Shown here: piece after piece, positions 33,308-43,040 of the stretch | How the letters are laid out: every line of letters starts with the position of its first letter | Position numbering within the stretch: position 1 is the stretch's first letter | NCBI RefSeq assembly: GCF_030818575.1 | Contig: NZ_JAUTAL010000001.1 | Span: 992,001-1,056,000, forward strand | Source: Chryseobacterium camelliae | GTDB taxonomy: Bacteria > Bacteroidota > Bacteroidia > Flavobacteriales > Weeksellaceae | Length of the DNA: 64,000 nt | Reading direction: 5' to 3' | Program-made: the position numbers and the translations under genes | Notes under the pieces: generated by a model | Databases searched by the model: none | What the model saw: only the letters and a program-made list of their open reading frames with translations | Told to the model about the DNA's origin: nothing

Positions 33308-36300
33308 ATGACAACAGAAAACAACACAAATCCGGAGTCAGCACTTCCGGTAGATCAAAATCAAAAAACAGATGCAAATCCTGCTACACAAACTTTATTC
33401 AGATTTGTTAGCCTTAGGAATCCACAATTGGCGAAAAAAGAAGGTAATCTGAAATTTATTTTCAGAGAGGATAATATTATAGATACTTTCGACTTTTTAG
33501 CCTTTCAGTGGGATCAGCATCCAACACTTGCAAAAAGTAAAATAGATTATTATCTGAAAAAATTAAATAGTAATCCTGAATGGTTTCAGAATAGGATAAA
33601 AAGTGAAAGCCACTTCGACGAACTATATCCGGAGCTATACCAGATAGTTAAGAAATTTTCTACAGAAGGTATAGAATCTCTGTCAGAATCGTATTTGCAA
33701 TATTTGCGTGATTTTCATCCGAATATGATGTACGTTTGGAATACTATTTTTTATCAAATTGTTTTACAAGAAGATTTTTATTTGAAGGAATTAGTGTCCC
33801 AGCTTTTACAGCTAATTCATTATGTAAAAAATTACAATGTTATCTCTACAGAATCCAATGCAAAAAAGAGACTAGAAAAAGAAAAAGAAGTCTCTAATGC
33901 CAAGGTGGTAATTCCGGATTATCTTTTCGTAGATAATATAGCAGTTCCTACATTTATACAAAGTAAGGATTTCACGGTTGGTGTATCCGAAGTAGGTTCC
34001 AGTGATACTATTAGTGATGGTAATCATAAAAATGCAATATTGAGAACCGAATCAGAAAACAATACTTTAGAAAATCCAGCAGTATTTCTTCCAACAGAAT
34101 CTATGCTTAAGCGTCAGAAAGTAGCTTTGGCTAATGTGGAAAAAGAGCAGTTGGAAAAACTGAAAAAGGAACTTTCCAAAGCACAAAAGCTTTATAATAA
34201 AGAATACTCTAAGGCATACGATCTGGCTACAAAGCAGTATCAGAAATCAATTATGCCGGAGCGGGAAGATTATGAACAGAGATTGTTGGAAGTACGGGCA
34301 ACCTTTACAGAAGAGATGAATGACGCAGCTAAAAGGTTAGCACTGAGTCAGGTAACCAAACCACAGTTTCCTGACTTCGAATTCGAATTCCGTGCAGAGA
34401 GAGATACTACGTATTTGCAGACTAAGCTATCCGAATCTTCATTACAGTCGTTTGCAAAGCTTATTGCGGAACCAGCCGGAGAAGATGTTTCCGACAGGCT
34501 TTCCAACGGGGATGTTCTGGCAGAAAATATTCTGGCAGTTGGCGAGGATCAATACATTCTTCCTGCAGATGAAAATCTGAGTTTTGAAGAGATGCTGGAA
34601 ACGCTTAATGCAAGGTTATCCGAAGTAAACGAAGAAATCTACCAGAATACCGAAATTGAAAAACAAGAGTATGCAAGTGTTGGTGGAGTTTTGATTCCGG
34701 TGAATAGAGGCGCATCGGTCAGTGCACAAAATTTATATTTTAATATCAAAACAGTTGCTGCAAATGCTAATTATTGGAAAGTTATGCTTACGTTTCAGGA
34801 TAAAACTGTTAAAATTGTAAATGCAAACTATACTGCAAAAGGAAAAATAAAAGATATTAGTGATGACTATTTAGCAGAATTAGGAAATGGAGTTTACACC
34901 ATATTTAATGATTTAAAATTTATCAAACCAACAGATGTTAGTGAAGGCGGATTTATTGTAAATGGTATCCTTAAAATGTCAGATGGCAATTATTATAGGT
35001 TAGATACTACTTTAATTAGAGATTTTACCGTTGCTATTGATGCGTCTGAAAATCAATATAATAATAGGGGGTATAATTCATATCTTACACCAACTAATTC
35101 CCCGACTGATCCAGGAACCGGCAATCCAAACAACCCTACCAATCCTGGCGATACAGGAACGCCGAGCAATCCGGGAACTACAACGCCACCTAAATCTACC
35201 AACTCCTTCATCCCAAAAGGCTTCGGAATCAAAAGATTAGGAATTGCAGATTATCTGAAAGTAGAGCAAACCACTCACGCCTATGTGGAAGGCGAAGTAG
35301 CTGCTATAGAAAATATTATGGCCCGTGAATACCGCAGCCAGTCTACAAGAAGATTAAGAAGAAGCGAAACCATTGACACCCAATCTTCCGATACGGAAAG
35401 AGAACGATCCACAGATACCACCACATCCAGCCGTTTCGAGATGCAATCCGAGATAGCAAAGATTCTTCAGGAAGCTACCGATATGGGAATTAATGCAAAT
35501 GTTGGATACAGTAATCAGGTTACAGGATTCAGTATGAATGTTGCCGGAAGCTATGCCAACCACAGATCAAAAGAAGAGAGCATGAGACAGGCCGTGTCCC
35601 AGGCACAGGAAGTGACTGCGAGGGCTTTAGACAGAGTGGTTACAAAAGTGCATCAGGAGCGTGTGGAAAAAATGATTGAAGAATTTGAGGAAAACAATTC
35701 CCACGGTTTTGATAACAGGAAAGGAGACCAGCACGTGGTCGGTGTATACAGATGGGTAGATAAACTGATGAAAAACCAGGTTTGGAACTATGGGAAACGT
35801 ATGATGTTTGAGTTTGCAATTCCTCAGCCTTCCAAACTACATACACTTGCAGCAGCATCTGTGAAAAAGATTATTGAAAAGCCTGTTGATCCAAGAATAG
35901 CTGACAAATTTACACTAGCGGATTTCTCCAAAATTTCTGATGACACGGTAAGATACTGGTCCGGTTTCTATAATGTAGAAATGGAAGATAAACCACAAGA
36001 TGAAATTTTTATTGGAAAAAGTTTTAATTATAAAGCAACAGGCGAGCCTAAAGGAAATCCTTCAGAACTCGCTTCAGAATCTGCAGATTTAGAAATTCCA
36101 ACAGGATATCAAACCCTTCTAGCTTCTGCCATTACTAAAAATTCTGGAGATTATTGGGATCAGAATAATCCAGATTTATGGAAAGACGCTCAGGTTTTGG
36201 TTGGAAATACCTTAGTTAATGATACTTATAAGGATATTAATACTTTTATTGGCAAAATTCCTATTTCCTATTCTCAATTAGGACTCTTAGCATCTAGTGT

Positions 36301-37237
36301 AAATATTAATATCAAATGTCAACTCACTGATGAAGCAAAAAAACAATGGCAACAAAAAACCTTCAACGCCATCATCGAAGCCTACGAAGAGGCATTGGCA
36401 GATTATAACGATAAAGTCGCTCAGGAAGAAGCCAAAGCCGGCAATATCAAAGACGCCAATCCGATGTTCTACCGCCAGATCGAGCAGGAAGTACTGAAAC
36501 ACAACAGTATTGCCTACCTGGTAGATGACAGCACATCTAACAAAGTATTGGGAAAAACCCTTTACAATGGGACAACAGTTGCAGGCTTCGAAGTTGCAAG
36601 AACCGGACTGGATGATTATGCTTCACTCGCCAAATTTATGGAGCAGGCCTTCGAGTGGGATCTGATGGCATACAACTATTACCCTTACTATTGGGGCAAG
36701 AGAGATGACTGGGATGATATGTACCAGCAGGAAAATATAGATCCTTTGTTCAGATCTTTCCTCAGAAGTGGTATGGCAAGAGTGGTTGTTACCGTTCGTC
36801 CTGGTTTCGAAGATGCCGTTCAGTTCTATATGGCAACCGGCAGATTATGGAACGGTGGCGAGGTACCGGTTATCGGAGATCCGATGTATCTGTCTATCGT
36901 AGATGAAATGAAAGATATCAAAGCAGAAGCACAAGGAAAAGCTTGGATCACCAGGATCCCGACATCACTTACCATTCTCCAGGCGCAGAACATTGGTTTG
37001 GAAGTGCAGCATGCTTTACCATTTACAAAAGAAGATCCATTGGATTTTGAAAACCCCGAGGAGGTTATTATCGAAAGTAGCTTCTATACATCCGACGATC
37101 AGATGGAAGCTGAGAAAAGCAGACTGGTAGAGAATATAGAGATCAATAATGATTATCTGCAGTTGACGAATAATGACAATCCACACCAGGTCATTGCACA
37201 GCTATCTTTGGATGATCTTAAAGAAGCTTTAGAATAA
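33308..37237 (+). CDS. 1309-residue multidomain protein of unknown family
   Basis: Not recognised as a named family. Order of parts: a disordered start with no signal peptide; a helical region (about 30-190); a long charged coiled-coil (about 272-345, KEQLEKLKKELSKAQK); a beta-rich section; a Pro/Gly/Thr-rich linker (about 600-640); a conserved-looking core FIPKGFGIKRLGIADYLKVE, then AYVEGEVAAIENIMAREYRS and TRRLRRSET, then a Ser/Thr/Glu run; a second helical stretch (QAVSQAQEVTARALDRVVTK); and a C-terminal region with WYR/PYYWGKRDDW aromatic patches. Size, cytoplasmic start and position after fibre-like genes suggest a large structural or scaffold protein of a particle, but this is inference. 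Ends in a strong terminator. Confidence 0.6.
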   Translation: MTTENNTNPESALPVDQNQKTDANPATQTLFRFVSLRNPQLAKKEGNLKFIFREDNIIDTFDFLAFQWDQHPTLAKSKIDYYLKKLNSNPEWFQNRIKSESHFDELYPELYQIVKKFSTEGIESLSESYLQYLRDFHPNMMYVWNTIFYQIVLQEDFYLKELVSQLLQLIHYVKNYNVISTESNAKKRLEKEKEVSNAKVVIPDYLFVDNIAVPTFIQSKDFTVGVSEVGSSDTISDGNHKNAILRTESENNTLENPAVFLPTESMLKRQKVALANVEKEQLEKLKKELSKAQKLYNKEYSKAYDLATKQYQKSIMPEREDYEQRLLEVRATFTEEMNDAAKRLALSQVTKPQFPDFEFEFRAERDTTYLQTKLSESSLQSFAKLIAEPAGEDVSDRLSNGDVLAENILAVGEDQYILPADENLSFEEMLETLNARLSEVNEEIYQNTEIEKQEYASVGGVLIPVNRGASVSAQNLYFNIKTVAANANYWKVMLTFQDKTVKIVNANYTAKGKIKDISDDYLAELGNGVYTIFNDLKFIKPTDVSEGGFIVNGILKMSDGNYYRLDTTLIRDFTVAIDASENQYNNRGYNSYLTPTNSPTDPGTGNPNNPTNPGDTGTPSNPGTTTPPKSTNSFIPKGFGIKRLGIADYLKVEQTTHAYVEGEVAAIENIMAREYRSQSTRRLRRSETIDTQSSDTERERSTDTTTSSRFEMQSEIAKILQEATDMGINANVGYSNQVTGFSMNVAGSYANHRSKEESMRQAVSQAQEVTARALDRVVTKVHQERVEKMIEEFEENNSHGFDNRKGDQHVVGVYRWVDKLMKNQVWNYGKRMMFEFAIPQPSKLHTLAAASVKKIIEKPVDPRIADKFTLADFSKISDDTVRYWSGFYNVEMEDKPQDEIFIGKSFNYKATGEPKGNPSELASESADLEIPTGYQTLLASAITKNSGDYWDQNNPDLWKDAQVLVGNTLVNDTYKDINTFIGKIPISYSQLGLLASSVNINIKCQLTDEAKKQWQQKTFNAIIEAYEEALADYNDKVAQEEAKAGNIKDANPMFYRQIEQEVLKHNSIAYLVDDSTSNKVLGKTLYNGTTVAGFEVARTGLDDYASLAKFMEQAFEWDLMAYNYYPYYWGKRDDWDDMYQQENIDPLFRSFLRSGMARVVVTVRPGFEDAVQFYMATGRLWNGGEVPVIGDPMYLSIVDEMKDIKAEAQGKAWITRIPTSLTILQAQNIGLEVQHALPFTKEDPLDFENPEEVIIESSFYTSDDQMEAEKSRLVENIEINNDYLQLTNNDNPHQVIAQLSLDDLKEALE

Positions 37238-37259
37238 TAATTTTTGTTTAATCCATTTC

Positions 37260-37288
37260 AAGGGCGGTTTTCTTAGCCGCCCTTTTTT
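37260..37288 (+). terminator. terminator of the fibre-like cassette
   Basis: Stem AAGGGCGG/CCGCCCTT (8 bp) with a 9-nt loop and a T6 tail, 22 bp after the stop of the 1309-residue gene. Confidence 0.85.
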
Positions 37289-37341
37289 AAATCAATATTA
37301 TGTCTGATCCTAACATATCGTTATACAAATGAATTAAATTT

Positions 37342-37455
37342 ATGGAACAGTTTAAAAATCGGTATGTAAGACGTAGCCAGAAAGATTACAGCTTACCCTT
37401 TAAGCTGGCTGTAATAGAAGGAGTTGAAAGTGGTGCTATTGGGAATCTGGCATAA
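37342..37455 (+). pseudogene. IS3-family transposase orfA remnant
   Basis: A 37-codon remnant MEQFKNRYVRRSQKDYSLPF, then KLAVIEGVESGAI, matching the N-terminus of IS3/IS150-group OrfA, ends at an early stop. No OrfB or terminal repeats were seen nearby. Confidence 0.55.
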
Positions 37456-37549
37456 CTAAATATACATAATTCTGTAGTCTCTGCGATATCATTTTATTAG
37501 TGTTTTCAGTGTTCTTATCGCTTTCTCAACGAGCTTTTAAGTGTACTGA

Positions 37550-37714
37550 ATTCAAAGTTTTACTCATTTTAGAAGAGGGCATGCCGGATCAATTATTCCT
37601 GGCGTCGCTGCAATACATTATGAGAAGTCTGACTATATGCTGGTTCCGAGGAAAGTTTGGGAAAAGAATAAAGGAGTTTATTTAGGTGCTTATGATGGAT
37701 ATTTACAAAGTTAA
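37550..37714 (+). pseudogene. unidentified gene fragment
   Basis: Open without a start codon; reads GHAGSIIPGVAAIHYEKSDY, then MLVPRKVWEKNKGVYLGAYD. It is coding-like and probably the 3' end of a lost gene. A second coding-like scrap (GYGLNELHLFDTVYQTKTKK) follows near 37840-37960. The whole 37.3-38.0 kb gap looks like a graveyard of inserted genes. Confidence 0.4.
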
Positions 37715-37996
37715 AGCTAACGTCGAATTTGTCGATGACTGATTCCCTGAATCGATGACCATTATTTCACACGCTAAAAATCTTTATTAAACATTCCTAT
37801 TGTTTCGTAATAAGCTATATACAAATAAGAAAAGGATATGGTTTGAATGAATTACATCTATTCGATACGGTCTATCAAACAAAAACTAAGAAAGTTGAGC
37901 ATTCGGGAAAATCTGTCATATTCTTGGGAAAAACAGACAACGATTGCAAGATAGGTTCAGGGTAATTTTGTTTCATAATTATTAAACAAGATTAAC

Positions 37997-39301
37997 ATGA
38001 AACCAAAATCACTTGGCCTGCTTTCAATTTTAGGACTTACTTTATTGATAACTGCCTGTAGCAAAAATGAGGATGAAATGGATAATATGGCTTTATCCAA
38101 TACCATTACAATTCAGAATGTTTTAGATTCAAAACCACTGGTAGAATCAGGAACCTTTAAAAATACCGGAGCTTCTCCGTTAATCATGCCTGGGGAATCT
38201 GTATCCTTTCAGTTTTCGGCGGGTAAAGGTCAGGCTATTTCTTTTGCAACGATGTACGGTTGGTCAAATGATTTATTTTTTGCACCAGAGAATCCGGGAA
38301 TCAAACTGTATAAAGAGGATGGTACACCTATTGAAGGTGATATATCGGCTCAAATTAAACTTTGGGATAATGGTACTAGAATTAACCAGCATCCAGGACA
38401 ATCAGTCTCACATCCGGGTGTTGCGGAAGCAAGTAGTAAGAACATCAAAGAGGTAAACGGTACTGATGATCAGGGAAACACCTATGCACCTGCTAAGGAT
38501 TTGCTGAATGCTACGTTACACTATGATGGAAATTCTCTTTTTACCTTAACCATAAAAAACACATCCGGTAATACAGCCAATCCTACACCTTTTAGTCCCG
38601 GTGTATGGGCTATTTCTTATATAGCAGGGGGAAATTTACTAAATCCAAAAATTCTTTTTGAAGCAGGTACGCTTACCGCCAATGGATTGACCAACCTTTC
38701 TGAAATGGGAGACAATAGCCTTATTGGCAACTATGTGAAGGAACAGACTGGGATTTTTACTCCGCTATCTCCGGTACTTGTTGTAGTCTATAACGGAATA
38801 GAAAACCCAATTTATACCGTTGGACAAAAAGACGCCGGGAAAGGTTTGAAAAAATTGGCACAAATGGGAAATGCCGCTGATCTTGCAGCTTATCTGAAAA
38901 CCGTTAAAGGCGTTAAGAATGTGTATGTATTAAGTGCTGAGGGAAGTACAGTATTGTTGCCAAGAATCGGTAATCAGGACGGTAGTAAGGTGTCGCAAAA
39001 ACTTGATGTCTCTAATGGTGATAGAATTGCCGTAGCTACCATGTATGGTCTATCCAATGATTGGTTTTTTGCTTCCAAAGGGAATGGCGTAGATGCGATG
39101 TTAAAAGGTGACATTTCAAACACGATCAGTCTATTTGATAATGGAACAGCAGTAAATCAATTTCCCGGAGCAAGCATCACCCAGTTCAATTTAGCTGGGA
39201 CACCTATCGCAGAAGATAAAAATATTGAGGAGGTCCCTAATCCTAATGCATTTACCACGCTACCATCCATACCCAATATCATTAAAGTTACACTGGAGTA
39301 A
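37997..39301 (+). CDS. lipoprotein with two spondin-type domains
   Basis: A 434-residue lipoprotein: signal MKPKSLGLLSILGLTLLITAC with lipobox Cys21, then two spondin_N-like domains. The duplication is visible as ISFATMYGWSNDLFFAPEN near residue 83 and IAVATMYGLSNDWFFASKG near residue 350; each is followed by D/N-rich ligand segments (LWDNGTRINQHPG and LFDNGTAVNQFPG). A linker segment (DAGKGLKKLAQMGNAADLAA) lies between. Probably surface- or periplasm-anchored; spondin domains may bind metal. First gene of a likely unit with the two redox proteins. Confidence 0.8.
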   Translation: MKPKSLGLLSILGLTLLITACSKNEDEMDNMALSNTITIQNVLDSKPLVESGTFKNTGASPLIMPGESVSFQFSAGKGQAISFATMYGWSNDLFFAPENPGIKLYKEDGTPIEGDISAQIKLWDNGTRINQHPGQSVSHPGVAEASSKNIKEVNGTDDQGNTYAPAKDLLNATLHYDGNSLFTLTIKNTSGNTANPTPFSPGVWAISYIAGGNLLNPKILFEAGTLTANGLTNLSEMGDNSLIGNYVKEQTGIFTPLSPVLVVVYNGIENPIYTVGQKDAGKGLKKLAQMGNAADLAAYLKTVKGVKNVYVLSAEGSTVLLPRIGNQDGSKVSQKLDVSNGDRIAVATMYGLSNDWFFASKGNGVDAMLKGDISNTISLFDNGTAVNQFPGASITQFNLAGTPIAEDKNIEEVPNPNAFTTLPSIPNIIKVTLE

Positions 39302-39525
39302 GGATATATTACCGGCAAACATTTATGCATAAAAAAGTGGAAAAATCAATTCGGTATTTTAAATAAAGGACAATGATCAGCAAAGAACAAAGGAGTTTCT
39401 GGTAAAATAAAGAAAGGTCCCTAATTCATACAACGTCACAGCATACTCAGAAAATACTTAGAATGCCGTAACTCAGGTTCCTATCGATTTCCCAATTGCA
39501 AAATCAGTTTAAAAAAAGCAATCAA

Positions 39526-40215
39526 ATGAAAAAGATCAGACAAAAAATCAGTGTCCTAATGGGATGTCTGTTCTTCTTAATAGTAGGACAAACAGTCAAT
39601 GCGCAAGAAAAAAAGAGGTCTATGCAGAAGGATATGAAAATGGAGCACGTGGAAATGGGCACCTCTATGATTCCTCAGAAGGCAGAGGATATAAGTCCAT
39701 TACTGGTGGGTGAAAAAATACCTATGGCTACGTTAGCAGACCAGACTGGGAAAATGATTGACCTCAATACATTGGTTTCGGAAAAACCAACTATTCTGAT
39801 TTTTTACCGTGGTGGCTGGTGTCCTTACTGCTCGAAGCAATTGGCCGGTTTGGAAGGTATAGCTGAAGATTTGAACAAAACGGGTTATCAACTGCTTGCC
39901 GTTAGTACAGATAAGCCGGACGGATTAATGGCCTCTGTACAAAAAGAAAATTTAACGTATACTTTACTCTCAGATGCTGATGTGTCTCTGGCTAAAAAGT
40001 TCGGAATTGCTTTTAAGGCTCCAAAGTCATATTGGGACCTGCTCCCGAAGTCAAGTGGGGGTAAAAACAAAGATTTACTTTTACCGGTACCGTCTGTTTT
40101 TATTCTCGATCGTAAAGGTAAAATCAATTTTGAATACATCAATCCTGATTTTACCCAAAGGCTAAAGCCGCAATTACTTAAGGTAGTTGCTGAAACTATT
40201 ATCAACGATTTATAA
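39526..40215 (+). CDS. secreted peroxiredoxin-like (AhpC/TSA) protein
   Basis: A 229-residue thioredoxin-fold protein with a signal peptide from the internal start at 39526 (MKKIRQKISVLMGCLFFLIV...NAQ); the ATG at 39496 would add 10 residues before it. Active-site segment FYRGGWCPYCSKQL gives a CxxC in a peroxiredoxin-like context (AhpC/TSA 'PRXL2/bcp-like' group), then AVSTDKPDG and VFILDRKGKINFEY. Probably reduces peroxides or disulfides outside the cytoplasm. Followed by a thioredoxin gene 10 bp downstream. Confidence 0.82.
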   Translation: MKKIRQKISVLMGCLFFLIVGQTVNAQEKKRSMQKDMKMEHVEMGTSMIPQKAEDISPLLVGEKIPMATLADQTGKMIDLNTLVSEKPTILIFYRGGWCPYCSKQLAGLEGIAEDLNKTGYQLLAVSTDKPDGLMASVQKENLTYTLLSDADVSLAKKFGIAFKAPKSYWDLLPKSSGGKNKDLLLPVPSVFILDRKGKINFEYINPDFTQRLKPQLLKVVAETIINDL

Positions 40216-40225
40216 AATCAAAAAA

Positions 40226-40693
40226 ATGAAAAGTTTAAAATCAATCATACCGCTCGTCCTTGCATTCTTCTTATTGACTGCTTTAGGAAATACGGGTATA
40301 GCACAGCAGATGCCCAATAAGAAAATGGAGACTACTGCTAAAGAAATTAAGTTCTCCGATGGTACGTGGAAGGATATTGCAGCAATGGCTAAAAAGAATA
40401 AAAAGTATGTATTTGTGGATGCGTATACCACTTGGTGCGGGCCGTGTAAACTGCTGAAATCACATACTTTTAAAGAAAAGGAAGTCGCTACTTTCTTTAA
40501 TAAAAACTTCATTAATGTAACTGTTGATATGGAGAAAGGTGAAGGTTTGACATTAGCCCAAAAATGGGATGTAAATTCTTATCCTGCACTGTTGTTTTTC
40601 ACCCCTGACGGTAAACTGGTTATGAAGCAGATAGGATTTGTAGAAGGAAAGAAACTCATTGAGATTGGAAAACAATCAATGGCAAAAATATAA
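40226..40693 (+). CDS. secreted thioredoxin family protein
   Basis: A 155-residue exported protein with signal peptide MKSLKSIIPLVLAFFLLTAL... The thioredoxin motif WCGPCK lies in VDAYTTWCGPCKLLKSHTFK, and cis-Pro in NSYPALLFF. Belongs to the thioredoxin_7/DsbD-gamma-like small exported group. The in-frame ATG at 40187 overlaps the previous gene and is rejected. Likely electron partner for the peroxiredoxin-like protein upstream. Confidence 0.82.
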   Translation: MKSLKSIIPLVLAFFLLTALGNTGIAQQMPNKKMETTAKEIKFSDGTWKDIAAMAKKNKKYVFVDAYTTWCGPCKLLKSHTFKEKEVATFFNKNFINVTVDMEKGEGLTLAQKWDVNSYPALLFFTPDGKLVMKQIGFVEGKKLIEIGKQSMAKI

Positions 40694-40706
40694 AAAGTAA
40701 ATACAA

Positions 40707-41471
40707 ATGAGCCATTGGAATCTGAACAATAAACGGATTCTCGTTACCGGAGGAACCAAAGGAATAGGAAAGGCTACGGTAATAGAGTTAGCAGACTTAG
40801 GAGCACAGGTATTATTTACCGGAAGGGATCAGGAATCCGTGAACCTTGTAGAAAAGGAGTTACAGGAGATGGGATTAGAAGTGAGCGGAATAATGGCGGA
40901 TGTTACCAGCAGCGACCATCGCCATAAAATCACCGAGTGGATTGGGAAAAACTGGAAATCTCTGGATGTTTTGGTAAATAATGCGGGTATTAATATCCGG
41001 AAACCAACGATGGAATACCAAGAGCGTGAATACAGGCAGTTGCTGGAAATAAACCTGATTGCTCCATTTGAATTAGCTATGTTATTGCATCCCTACTTAA
41101 AAAAGGCCAAGTTGGGCGTGGTGATTAATGTTGCTTCAGTAGCGGGTATCATGGATGCCCGCACCGGAGCTCCTTATGGAATGTCCAAAGGAGGATTAAT
41201 TCAATTAGGGCGAAATTTAGCCAATGAATGGGCAGCTGACCATATAAGAGTAAATACGGTATCCCCCTGGTTTACCATGACACCTGCAACAGAGCGTGTT
41301 TTATCAAACGAGGAAAAATTAAAAAAAATAATCGATCGAACACCATTAAAAAGGGTAGCGGAGGATAAAGAAATAGCAGCGGTAATAGCTTTCCTGTCAA
41401 TGGATAAGGCATCTTTTGTAAATGGGCAAAATATTGTTGTAGATGGTGGCGCAACGGCGGCAATTTTGTAA
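40707..41471 (+). CDS. SDR family oxidoreductase (tropinone-reductase-like)
   Basis: A 254-residue SDR: cofactor motif TGGTKGIGKATVIELADLG, NNAGINIRKP, Ser in NVASVAG, YGMSKGG pair and C-terminal VDGGATAAIL. FTGRDQE after beta 2 suggests NADP(H). Layout is of the tropinone reductase group. Same direction as the redox genes, 13 bp downstream of the thioredoxin gene. Confidence 0.88.
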   Translation: MSHWNLNNKRILVTGGTKGIGKATVIELADLGAQVLFTGRDQESVNLVEKELQEMGLEVSGIMADVTSSDHRHKITEWIGKNWKSLDVLVNNAGINIRKPTMEYQEREYRQLLEINLIAPFELAMLLHPYLKKAKLGVVINVASVAGIMDARTGAPYGMSKGGLIQLGRNLANEWAADHIRVNTVSPWFTMTPATERVLSNEEKLKKIIDRTPLKRVAEDKEIAAVIAFLSMDKASFVNGQNIVVDGGATAAIL

Positions 41472-41603
41472 ATTTAACGCTAACTGAATGCTTTTCTGTT
41501 GCCATCTATAAAATCAGCAGATTTTGACTTCTTTTCTAATACATGGAAAAGTTATCAGTCTAATAAATCTGAAAGGAAAGATGTTAAATACAAATGATAC
41601 ACA

Positions 41604-42464
41604 ATGGTAAAGGAATATAAGGATAATATTCTCGCAAAGTTTTTAATGCATGTTAATTGTCACCGGTTAAAAGGCGACGGTTTGCTAAAGCCAACCAAGC
41701 CGATAAATACTTTTGTTTACAATAGAGGTGATGAACAATGGGTATTGATTGATGAAATCAAATATACAATGCCGGCGGGTTCTATTTTGCCATTGGTTGC
41801 CAACCAGAATTTTGTATTTGAACAACCGGACCGCCTTGTAGCCTGGCAATTTAACAGAGAATTTTACTGTATTGTAGACCATGATGCAGAGGTAGGCTGT
41901 GTGGGGTTCTTATTTTATGGTATTGAGCATCCAATGTTTATTCAACTCAGCCCATCGGAAATTGAAGAAATGGAACAGCTGCAAAAGATGTTCACTTTGG
42001 AATGGCCTTCAAAAGATAATTTTCAGGGAGAGATGCTGAGAACATTATTGAAATACCTTATTATAAAAACGACAAGAGCCGCTAAATTTCAAAGCGAAAG
42101 CTACCAGAAGTTCCCGGATGAAAAAATGGACATTGTTCGCAAATTTTCTTTGCTTATAGAGGAGAATTTTAAGACCGAGCACGGGGTAAAATATTATGCG
42201 GAACAACTTAATAAATCTGCTAAGACATTGAGTAATATTTTTGCCATCCTGGGCCAGCCTTCTCCATCCAAAATCATTCAGGCCAGAATAATACTGGAAG
42301 CTAAAAGATACCTACACTATACTGATAAATCGGCAAAGGAAATTGCATATGAGATCGGTTTTGAAAGTCCTGCGCATTTTAGTCGTTTCTTTAAGCTCCA
42401 TGTCGGATTAAGTATCTCCGAATTTAAAGAAATGAACCTTCAAAAAAATAAAACGGAGGAATAA
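41604..42464 (+). CDS. AraC family transcriptional regulator
   Basis: A 286-residue regulator: N-terminal cupin-like sensor (NTFVYNRGDEQWVLIDEIKY) and C-terminal double HTH (KYYAEQLNKSAKTLSNIFAI and YTDKSAKEIAYEIGFESPAH, then FSRFFKLHVGLSISEFKEM). Placed 132 bp after the SDR gene in the same direction; may control the spondin-redox-SDR genes. Confidence 0.9.
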   Translation: MVKEYKDNILAKFLMHVNCHRLKGDGLLKPTKPINTFVYNRGDEQWVLIDEIKYTMPAGSILPLVANQNFVFEQPDRLVAWQFNREFYCIVDHDAEVGCVGFLFYGIEHPMFIQLSPSEIEEMEQLQKMFTLEWPSKDNFQGEMLRTLLKYLIIKTTRAAKFQSESYQKFPDEKMDIVRKFSLLIEENFKTEHGVKYYAEQLNKSAKTLSNIFAILGQPSPSKIIQARIILEAKRYLHYTDKSAKEIAYEIGFESPAHFSRFFKLHVGLSISEFKEMNLQKNKTEE

Positions 42465-42489
42465 AATGATCTGCATATGATATAAAAAA

Positions 42490-42526
42490 TTACAGGTGCG
42501 GGATATTTTTATCTCGCGCTCTGTAA
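42490..42526. terminator. bulged hairpin after AraC gene
   Basis: TTACAG/CTGTAA outer stem with an inner GCGGGAT/ATCTCGC pairing, 26 nt after the stop. No T-run, so only a possible terminator. Confidence 0.35.
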
Positions 42527-42564
42527 CGGCTTGCCTGATCAGTCTTCCGATATGGATGTTTTAA

Positions 42565-42783
42565 GATCTATTTATAAATTACTCAAAACTTCGGCAAGAA
42601 CGTGCCATAAAGATTATCAGCGATTTTGGAAATTTTGGCGAATCTTTTAATAAAAAAGAAAAACCTGCAATTCAAAAATTACAGGCTTTGAAGCTTTTTC
42701 CACGCTCAAGAGAGATTCTATACGGTAAAGCTGCGGAGCCTGGGGTAGACTCAACCATCGTTAGAATGGACGATAAGCATTGA
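42565..42783 (+). pseudogene. unidentified coding-like remnant
   Basis: 73 open codons without a usable start, reading RAIKIISDFGNFGESFNKKE, then LQALKLFPRSREILYGKAAE and PGVDSTIVRMDDKH. Composition and periodicity look coding. Not recognised; a leftover 3' end is likely. The rest of the 42465-43040 gap holds two hairpins. Confidence 0.35.
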
Positions 42784-42967
42784 TTTAAAGTTTATTCAGA
42801 AATACAAACAGATCGTCATCCGCTGCTAATCCAAAGCATATATCAAATAATTTGGGCATTATGAACCTTCCTGGGAAACTCATTTGATAAAGAAAATTTC
42901 AAATGCAGCTGTTTTTACTATCAATACTATTTTCAGATCATGGAAAAAAGGGTAGAGGTCATTTAAA

Positions 42968-42998
42968 AATCCCCACTATTATTGAAACAGTGAGGATT
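42968..42998. terminator. hairpin between convergent genes
   Basis: AATCC-C-CACT paired with AGTG-A-GGATT (one mismatch), 11-nt loop, 42 bp from the stop of the phosphatase gene. Likely terminator for that gene, which is on the minus strand. Confidence 0.4.
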
Positions 42999-43040
42999 AG
43001 AATATTATCAGTGGGTATACTATGTAATTTGAAGCTTATA

